Assembly (NCBI GenBank): GCA_965248635.1
Contig: OZ252114.1
Span: forward strand, 1 to 64,000
Length of the DNA: 64,000 nucleotides
Reading direction: 5' to 3'
Source of the DNA: CBDAPI01 sp965248635
GTDB taxonomy: Bacteria > Acidobacteriota > UBA6911 > RPQK01 > CBDAPI01
The notes under the pieces are model-generated. The model searched no databases. It saw nothing but the letters and a program-made list of their open reading frames with translations, and was not told the origin of the DNA. Shown here piece after piece: positions 58,027 to 64,000 of the stretch. Each line of letters opens with the position of its first letter. The first letter of the stretch is position 1. A program made the position numbers and the translations under genes.

Positions 58027-59229
58027 TCAACCTTCAACCGTCTTCTCTGCCACTTTACCTTGCCTCAGAACATCATCAGGCACCGGGGGATCCAGCAGCA
58101 GTAGCGCGAGCAGTGCCGCGCGTTCCGGAAGCCTGTCCGTATAAACAAACTCCTGCTGCGCGTGAGCTCCGCCGCCGACCGCTCCCAGACCATCGAGGGT
58201 CGCGGTGTACAGGCTGGTAATATTCCCGTCGGATGCCCCTCCGGCCATCCCTTGTTCCAACTCGAATCCCAGGTCCGCGGCCGCCATCTGAGCCCGCTTC
58301 CAGAGAAAGCTGTTGCGGGGGGTCTTCTCGAGAGGAGCACGGTCTATCCGGCCCTCCACCTTTAGCTCGACGCCCGCTGTTTCCGGCTTCAAATGATGAA
58401 TCGCACGCTGAATGGATTCGATGTCTTTCAGGCGGAGAACACGGACGTCCACGGTTGCACGGCCCTCGGGAGCAACCACGTTGGGCCGAAGACCGCCCTG
58501 GATCAGCCCCACGTTGACAGTGATTCCATTTTGCGGGGAATTGAGTGCCGCCAGCTTCTGAATCACGTAGGAGAGTTCCAGGATGGCGCTGGCGCCTGCT
58601 TCCGGCTCGAGTCCAGCGTGAGCCGCGCGTCCCTTCACGGTGATCCTAAAAAGGCCCACTCCCTTGCGGATGGTTTTCAGCCGACCCCTTTTGCCAAGAG
58701 ATGGCTCAAGTACGAATACCCTGTTGCTGCGCCGGGAGAGACGGCGGATCCACTTCTCGGAATCGCCGCTTCCGATTTCCTCGTCTGAGTTGACCAGGAC
58801 GACGGGTGTGACTTCCGGCTCCAACTGCAGGCTGGCCAGGGCCTTCAGGGCGAAGACGATTTGAATCAGTCCGGCCTTCATGTCGAATGCCCCGGGACCG
58901 CTGATTCGACTCCCATTCTCTTGCACGGGCATGCGGAGTAGTGTTCCAGTGGGCCAGACCGTGTCGGTATGTCCCAGGAGGAGTTGCAGGGGCTTTGATC
59001 TCTTCCGTTCGCTGGGTAGTCCCAGCAGCATTCCTCCCGACTTGCGACCCGGGATCTCTCGAACTCGATACCCGACTTCTCTGAGGGGTGCTGCCAGGAG
59101 CCTGAAAGCCCCTGCCTGGCTGGAAGGATCGAAAGAAGGTGTTTCTACCCGGATCAACCGCTTGAGCAGATCAACCATCTTAGGCTGCTGATTGTCCAGA
59201 TAGTGTCGAATCTTTCTTGCGGTCTTCAT
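58027..59229 (-). CDS. M20-family metallopeptidase (carboxypeptidase G2-like)
   Basis: 400 residues. Metal-binding motifs of M20: LLGHTDTVWPTG (His, Asp), NSDEEIGSGDSE (Glu pair), and the late His in GGAHAQQEFVYTD. The dimerisation (lid) domain is inserted in the middle (KGRAAHAGLEPEAGASAILE). Likely a peptidase or amidohydrolase acting on N-acyl amino acids or dipeptides. It is the last gene of the minus-strand run, after pepA. Confidence 0.9.
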   Translation of the reverse strand: MKTARKIRHYLDNQQPKMVDLLKRLIRVETPSFDPSSQAGAFRLLAAPLREVGYRVREIPGRKSGGMLLGLPSERKRSKPLQLLLGHTDTVWPTGTLLRMPVQENGSRISGPGAFDMKAGLIQIVFALKALASLQLEPEVTPVVLVNSDEEIGSGDSEKWIRRLSRRSNRVFVLEPSLGKRGRLKTIRKGVGLFRITVKGRAAHAGLEPEAGASAILELSYVIQKLAALNSPQNGITVNVGLIQGGLRPNVVAPEGRATVDVRVLRLKDIESIQRAIHHLKPETAGVELKVEGRIDRAPLEKTPRNSFLWKRAQMAAADLGFELEQGMAGGASDGNITSLYTATLDGLGAVGGGAHAQQEFVYTDRLPERAALLALLLLDPPVPDDVLRQGKVAEKTVEG

Positions 59230-59303
59230 TTTTGTCAGGAGGGTTGCCAGTTCATTTTTCGGGCGCCGTCAGAGGTTCGGAGAAAAAGCTGTTCTTAACC
59301 CTG

Positions 59304-60794
59304 CTAATAGGCGGCCGGATCCGAGGCCAGTTCAACCAGCGTTCGGACGCCGAATCCAGTAGCTCCCGTGACGATGTCATCCTCCGGGAAGCGGGCGACT
59401 CCGGCCATGTCGATGTGGCACCATCGGGATTCAAGTGCGAACTCCTCGAGGAACTTGGCGGCTGAAATGGCTCCACCCCAGCGCTCTCCAATGTTGCGGA
59501 TGTCGGCGATATCGCTCTGCAGTTCATTCCGGTATTCCTCATCCAGAGGCAACTGCCAGATACGCTCGCCCGCCCTGTCCGCAGCTCTAAAGAGGGCCTT
59601 GCCCAGGGGCGGATCGTTGCTGAAGACTCCGGCTCGTAGTTTTCCAAGGGCGACGACGCATGCCCCGGTCAAGGTCGCGATGTCCACGACAAAAGCAGGA
59701 TCCAGCTGCAACGCGTAGTGAAGGGCATCGGCAAGGAGCAGGCGGCCTTCGGCATCGGTGTTAATGACTTCAATGGTCTTGCCGCTAAATGAACGGATCA
59801 CATCTCCGGGCCTCTGGGCTCGTCCACTGGGGAGATTCTCCGCGGCCGCCACAATCCCTACCACATTTTGAGGCACCTGCAGCTGTGCAATGGCCCGCAT
59901 AGCGGCAAGGACGGCGCAGGCCCCTGCCTTGTCGGATTTCATTTCCTCCATGCTCTGCGCGGGCTTGATGGAAAGGCCTCCGCTGTCAAAAGTGACTCCC
60001 TTGCCGACGAGCACGCCGGGAGGACTTTCAGAGTCAGGGGCTCCCCAGTGTCGCAGGACGATCAGCCGGGCTGGCTCATCACTTCCTTTCGCAACTGCCA
60101 GGATGGCATTCATTCCCTCTTTCGCAATTCTTTGCTCGTCCCAGATCTCAATCTCGAGTCCTGCCCCGTGGGCTAGCTCTCTGGCCCTCTCGGCAAGTTG
60201 GCTGGGACTCATAATGTTTCCAGGTTCGTCGGCCCAGGCCCGGGCCAGATTGGTGGCACTGGCCATGACCTCGGCTCGATGTTCAACGTCGCGCAGGAAA
60301 GAATCGTCCATGGGCTGACCATCGAAGACCAGAAGCACCTTCTCTAGTTGACTCACCCGGCGGCCCAGAGTTTTGTGCAGGCTGTTGTTCCAGGACCCCA
60401 GCATCATCCCTTCCAGGGCCGCCTGGGCAGCCACCGGGGCCTTCTCGACGCTGCGGCGATACACGGCCAGGGTTTTCAAACTGGAGGTTCTGGTCTTGAC
60501 CACGGCCCTCATCAAGATGGATCGGATCGAGGCGGAGTCATAGTTGGATTCTTTTCCGGACCCCACAAGAACGAGTCTCCCGCACTTTAGATTGCCAGGT
60601 CGGTAAACAGTGACGGTCTCGCCCGGTTTACCCGTCAACTCGCCACTCTCTTGGACTTCTGTCAAAAGGCCGTCGAGAGCCGAATCGATCTCGCTCGCCA
60701 GATCTCCTCCCGCCAGATCCTCCTCGAAGAGAGGCACGAAGAGAGCATCGCATTCGACTGTCGACCAACTTGCTCGGACCAGGTGCACATCCAT
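59304..60794 (-). CDS. pepA: Leucyl aminopeptidase (M17)
   Basis: 496 residues. The M17 catalytic domain has VGKGVTFDSGGLSIKP (metal Lys/Asp) and the family signature NTDAEGRLLLADAL. The hexamer-forming N-terminal domain is complete. It removes N-terminal residues from peptides. Five bases separate it from smpB; it is followed by the M20 peptidase, suggesting joint peptide turnover. Confidence 0.95.
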   Translation of the reverse strand: MDVHLVRASWSTVECDALFVPLFEEDLAGGDLASEIDSALDGLLTEVQESGELTGKPGETVTVYRPGNLKCGRLVLVGSGKESNYDSASIRSILMRAVVKTRTSSLKTLAVYRRSVEKAPVAAQAALEGMMLGSWNNSLHKTLGRRVSQLEKVLLVFDGQPMDDSFLRDVEHRAEVMASATNLARAWADEPGNIMSPSQLAERARELAHGAGLEIEIWDEQRIAKEGMNAILAVAKGSDEPARLIVLRHWGAPDSESPPGVLVGKGVTFDSGGLSIKPAQSMEEMKSDKAGACAVLAAMRAIAQLQVPQNVVGIVAAAENLPSGRAQRPGDVIRSFSGKTIEVINTDAEGRLLLADALHYALQLDPAFVVDIATLTGACVVALGKLRAGVFSNDPPLGKALFRAADRAGERIWQLPLDEEYRNELQSDIADIRNIGERWGGAISAAKFLEEFALESRWCHIDMAGVARFPEDDIVTGATGFGVRTLVELASDPAAY

Positions 60795-60798
60795 AAAG

Positions 60799-61245
60799 TC
60801 ATCTCCCCTTGAGCTGCGCTTGAATCTCTCGTTCTATAATCTTCTTACGCTTCGCTTCGCGCTTGTCATAGGTATTCTTCCCTCTGGCTACAGCCAGTCG
60901 CACCTTGGCTTTACCGTTCTTGAAATAAAGTGCCAGCGGCACCAGAGTCAAGCCCTTCTTCTTAGCCTTGCCAACAATCTTATTGATTTCCCGGCGGTGA
61001 AGAAGTAATTTCCGTCGCCTTCGAGGTGCGTGGTTCTCTCGATTACCGTGCTTGTAGGCAGCAATATGGCAGTTCTCGAGCCACACTTCGCCCCCTTGAA
61101 CCCGGGCAAAACTGTCCTTCAGGTTCACCCTGTGCTCGCGAATGGCCTTGACCTCAGTCCCGAGCAGAACAATGCCTGCTTCGATTTCATCGAGAATATG
61201 GTAATTGTGATAGGCCTTCTTGTTCTTGGCGATTAGTTCCTGCAT
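60799..61245 (-). CDS. smpB: SsrA-binding protein SmpB
   Basis: 148 residues. KKAYHNYHILDEIEAGIVLLG, GTEVKAIREHRVNLKDSFAR and the basic tail (KKGLTLVPLALYFKNGKAKV, YDKREAKRKK) are the family marks. It carries tmRNA to stalled ribosomes. I found no tmRNA gene in the window. Confidence 0.96.
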   Translation of the reverse strand: MQELIAKNKKAYHNYHILDEIEAGIVLLGTEVKAIREHRVNLKDSFARVQGGEVWLENCHIAAYKHGNRENHAPRRRRKLLLHRREINKIVGKAKKKGLTLVPLALYFKNGKAKVRLAVARGKNTYDKREAKRKKIIEREIQAQLKGR

Positions 61246-61255
61246 GCCGATGATT

Positions 61256-62092
61256 TCAGGGGGTCCCTAGAAAGATCCCGAGCGCTTCCTTCCATGATCT
61301 CAATTCCGGATATCCGTCCCGGCGCAGGGCGCTATTGTCTAGAACCGAGTAGGTGGGTCTCCTGGCAGGTCTGGGGAAACGGTCGGTGCCGACCGGGCGG
61401 ACCTGACAATGAAGACCCAATTCGGACACAATTTGCCGGGCGAACTCAAACCAGCTACATTCTCCGGAGTTTGTCACATGGTACAGACCGCGTCTCTGAT
61501 CTTCGACTAAGCCCAGGCTCGTTTCTGCCAGATCCGAGGTCCAGGTGGGCTTTCCCAGCTGGTCCTCGACAACTTCGAGTTCACTCTTCTCACGCGCTGC
61601 CCGGGCGATGGCGCAGACGAAGTTCTCTCCTCCAGTACCAAACAGCCAGCTCGTCCGGATGATCAGATGAGCTGGACAGAGGGATTGGATTTCCCGTTCT
61701 CCCAGGAGCTTGGTGAAACCGTAGTAGTTCACGGGGTCGGGAAGATCGGATTCTTGATAGGGAATGGAATGGCGGCCGGAGAAAACGTAGTCCGTGCTGT
61801 AGTAAAGAAGCGAGGCCTGACACTGGGATGCAGCGACAGCCACGTTGCGCGTCCCCTGAGCATTGATCTGAAAACTTTTCTCCCGGTGGGTCTCGGCATC
61901 GTCAACCCCCGTGAAGGCGGCTGCGTGCAGGATCACGTCCGGGCCAATCTGACCCATTTTCCCTTTGACCAGACTCTGGGAAGTGACGTCCATCTCGCTT
62001 TTTGACAGCGCCACGACATCATGACGGGCCGAGAACTTCTGGATCAGGTCCTGGGCCAGCATTCCCCGGGCCCCGGTGATGACGACTCGCAT
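61256..62092 (-). CDS. rfbD: dTDP-4-dehydrorhamnose reductase
   Basis: 278 residues. NADPH-binding GARGMLAQDLIQKF, VDDAETHREKSFQINAQGTR, YSTDYVFSGRHSIPYQESD and the catalytic YGFTKLLGE. Last step of dTDP-L-rhamnose synthesis for surface polysaccharide. Part of rfbA-rfbB-rfbD; rfbC (epimerase) is missing from the window, perhaps beyond its end or elsewhere. Confidence 0.93.
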   Translation of the reverse strand: MRVVITGARGMLAQDLIQKFSARHDVVALSKSEMDVTSQSLVKGKMGQIGPDVILHAAAFTGVDDAETHREKSFQINAQGTRNVAVAASQCQASLLYYSTDYVFSGRHSIPYQESDLPDPVNYYGFTKLLGEREIQSLCPAHLIIRTSWLFGTGGENFVCAIARAAREKSELEVVEDQLGKPTWTSDLAETSLGLVEDQRRGLYHVTNSGECSWFEFARQIVSELGLHCQVRPVGTDRFPRPARRPTYSVLDNSALRRDGYPELRSWKEALGIFLGTP

Positions 62093-62105
62093 GAGAAGTT
62101 AGTGC

Positions 62106-63134
62106 CTAGATTTCGTCCAGGGTTCTTTCTCTTTCGCTGTACATCCGGCGGTAGTAACCCTGATACTCCCCGCTGCTGACTCGATCCACCCAGGAACGGT
62201 TTGATTTGTACCACTCAATCGTTTCCCTCAGACCCTGGTCAAAGGGCACGATGGGAGCCCACCCCAGCTCGTCACGCAATTTCGTTGCATCGACCGCGTA
62301 GCGGCGATCATGACCGGGGCGGTCACGGACCGATTCTATCAGCGAATCAGGCTTGTTGAGGAGGCTGAGGATCTTCTGCACCAGATCCAGGTTGGTCTCC
62401 TCGTGGTCGGCTCCGATGTTGTACACAGAGCCGGGCCGGCCATCTTCCAGAATGGCTTCGATGGCCCGGGAATGGTCCAGCACGTGAACCCAGTCACGCG
62501 TGTGGAGACCGTCGCCATAGACCGGTAGCTTACGGTCCTGGAGCGCGTTCAGCGTCATCAAGGGAATCAACTTCTCGGGGAATTGATAGGGGCCGTAATT
62601 GTTGCAGCAGCGGGTGACTACGATGTCCATGCCGTAGGTTGAGTGGTACGAACGCGCCAGCAGATCGGCACAGGCCTTGCTGGCCGCGTAAGGGCTGTTG
62701 GGAGCGAGAGGGCTGGTCTCCGTGAAACTCCCTGTCGGTCCGAGTGTGCCGTAGACCTCGTCCGTGGAGATCTGGATGAAGCGAAGACTGCGCGCTTTTC
62801 TGGCGGCTTCCAGGAGAATCTGAGTGCCAAGAACATTGGTCTGAACAAAGCTGGCCGCGTCCATAATGCTGCGATCCACGTGAGACTCTGCTGCGAAGTT
62901 GATGATCGCATCCGCTTCGCGGGCCACCACGTCGCTCGCCTGCTCGTGTTTGTCAATACTGCCGCGGACAAACTCGTAGCGGGGGTTGTCCTCGACAGCG
63001 GACAGATTCTCCAGGTTTCCCGCGTAGGTCAGGGCATCAAAGTTGATAATCTGCCAGTCAGATCGGGTCTGCAGGATATGCCGTATGAAGCCGGAACCGA
63101 TAAAACCGGCTCCACCCGTGATGATTAACCTCAT
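62106..63134 (-). CDS. rfbB: dTDP-glucose 4,6-dehydratase
   Basis: 342 residues, extended SDR. NAD site GGAGFIGSGFIRH, ISTDEVYGTLGPTGSFTE active-site Asp-Glu, and YAASKACADLLARSY (Tyr-x-x-x-Lys). Second step of dTDP-rhamnose synthesis. 14 bases before rfbD. Confidence 0.96.
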   Translation of the reverse strand: MRLIITGGAGFIGSGFIRHILQTRSDWQIINFDALTYAGNLENLSAVEDNPRYEFVRGSIDKHEQASDVVAREADAIINFAAESHVDRSIMDAASFVQTNVLGTQILLEAARKARSLRFIQISTDEVYGTLGPTGSFTETSPLAPNSPYAASKACADLLARSYHSTYGMDIVVTRCCNNYGPYQFPEKLIPLMTLNALQDRKLPVYGDGLHTRDWVHVLDHSRAIEAILEDGRPGSVYNIGADHEETNLDLVQKILSLLNKPDSLIESVRDRPGHDRRYAVDATKLRDELGWAPIVPFDQGLRETIEWYKSNRSWVDRVSSGEYQGYYRRMYSERERTLDEI

Positions 63135-63168
63135 TCCTATCTATGAACGTGAGTGTTGAGCCAGGCGT

Positions 63169-63909
63169 TCAGTGCGGGAGTTCTCGTTTTTTTTTTTTTT
63201 TTGGGGCGGCCAGATTGGCCGCACGCAGAAGAGACTCAATTGTTCCTGCATCAGTCCACCATCCTTCCAGGATTTCGTAGGTCATCTCGTCCCACTCGAT
63301 GTACTGGTTGTTCACATCGGTGATCTCCAGTTCCCCACGCTGGGAAGGCCGCAGGTTCCTGATGATGTCAAAGACCCTTTGATCGTACATGTAGATCCCA
63401 GTCACTGCGTAGGGTGAAGGGGGGATCTCGGGTTTCTCAACAACTCTGACAACTCGGTCGCCGTCCAGAACCGGAACGCCGAATCTCTCCGGGTCGGGGA
63501 CTTCCTTCAACAGAATCTTGGCACCTTTACTCTGTTGGCGGAACTGATCCACATAACCACGGATCGAACATTCCAGGATGTTGTCTCCCAGAACCACACA
63601 GACAGGATCTTTGTCAGCGAAGTGTGCTGCCAGGGACAACGCTTCCGCGATGCCCCCCTCCCCTTCCTGATAGGCAAAGTGCAGGTGCCGGAGTCCGAAA
63701 TCTTGCCCGTTTCTTAGAAGGGGTAGAAAATCGCCGGCGTTGTTGCCGCCCGTCACGATCATGATGTCCTGAATTCCAGCCTCCACAAGGGTTTCCACGG
63801 GGTAGTAAATCATGGGCTTGTCGTAGACGGGGAGGAGGTGTTTGTTTGTTACCCGGGTGAGGGGATCAAGCCTCGTTCCCAGGCCCCCAGCCAGAATGAT
63901 TCCTTTCAT
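63169..63909 (-). CDS. rfbA: Glucose-1-phosphate thymidylyltransferase
   Basis: About 246 residues from the ATG at 63909 (KGIILAGG). GGLGTRLDPLTRVTNKHLLP nucleotide site, YPVETLVEAGIQDIMIV, and VLGDNILE. First step of the pathway. The C-terminus reads AAPKKKKKRELPH because of a run of 16 A on this strand (63187-63202), so the last residues are not conserved ones. Confidence 0.93.
   Translation of the reverse strand: MKGIILAGGLGTRLDPLTRVTNKHLLPVYDKPMIYYPVETLVEAGIQDIMIVTGGNNAGDFLPLLRNGQDFGLRHLHFAYQEGEGGIAEALSLAAHFADKDPVCVVLGDNILECSIRGYVDQFRQQSKGAKILLKEVPDPERFGVPVLDGDRVVRVVEKPEIPPSPYAVTGIYMYDQRVFDIIRNLRPSQRGELEITDVNNQYIEWDEMTYEILEGWWTDAGTIESLLRAANLAAPKKKKKRELPH
63187..63202 (+). repeat. 16-T homopolymer at the rfbA 3' end
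   Basis: Sixteen T on the plus strand encode the Lys run of rfbA. Long runs slip in replication and in transcription, and also in sequencing, so the length and the C-terminus are uncertain. Confidence 0.7.
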
Positions 63910-64000
63910 TCCCAACCTCAGGTGTAGAGAGATCGTATCTTACTCGATTGGAACTGCACCGAGCAATTCCAGATAGAGTCGCTCAAAATTCCGAATTTTC
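63910..64000. other. Right window edge
   Basis: Upstream of rfbA. GCACCGAGCAATTCC at 63957-63971 resembles the sequence flanking REP copies A and D (GGTGCACCGAGCAG, TTCACCGAGCAATTATC), so a REP unit or its remnant may lie near the edge. No gene start is visible. Confidence 0.35.

Overview
The window looks like chromosome of a Gram-negative bacterium, most likely an Acidobacteriota member. Signs of an outer membrane are a lipoprotein signal and several beta-barrel proteins. The phylum guess is inference: it rests on the ECF sigma factor overlapping a Ser/Thr kinase with a TolB-like sensor, a B12-dependent ribonucleotide reductase and an unusual Hfq-like protein. No rRNA is present. Two kinds of sequence alternate: ordinary housekeeping operons, and stretches crowded with mobile DNA and broken genes.

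Region 1 (1-10.6 kb): a YtcJ-type amidohydrolase lipoprotein, then two damaged outer-membrane genes lying between a 66-bp direct repeat, an IS256-type element, a broken secreted-protein gene, and an intact ECF sigma factor/Ser-Thr kinase pair. Region 2 (about 11-19.7 kb): an integrated element ending at tRNA-Leu(UAG). It carries small regulators, a phage-type primase gene split by an IS21-type element, a RepA-like helicase, an origin-like repeat cluster, an excisionase-like protein and a tyrosine integrase. Region 3 (19.7-28.8 kb): an Ada-type DNA repair gene, tRNA-His, a tRNA-Arg gene cut in its anticodon arm, a second IS21-type element with a 7-bp target duplication, a prophage-like fragment with a replication gene containing an origin-like array, and an IS1380-type element touching the end of ileS.

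Region 4 (28.8-47.7 kb): ileS, a group II intron, a HIT protein, leuS, a DegP-type protease, a broken alanine dehydrogenase, a lipoate ligase-like gene, a beta-lactamase-fold protein, the heat-shock cluster hrcA-grpE-dnaJ (without dnaK) with prmA, and a frameshifted rsmE capped by a MITE. Region 5 (47.7-64 kb): an outer-membrane protein, nrdJ, YggU and YggS proteins, the tmk-holB-ricT operon, a TPR protein, an Hfq-like protein, pdxA, and a long minus-strand run rfbA-rfbB-rfbD-smpB-pepA-M20 peptidase.

At least six chromosomal or prophage genes are broken by small events (a 26-bp tandem duplication, an extra 11-bp repeat unit, single-base shifts, one nonsense codon) and one by an IS. Four copies of a REP-like repeat and two MITE-like elements also sit between genes. 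With four IS elements and an intron this resembles a genome in an early phase of decay and IS expansion, such as a recent symbiont, though some single-base shifts could be sequencing errors. The least familiar material is the primase element at tRNA-Leu and the prophage replication gene with its hairpin array.
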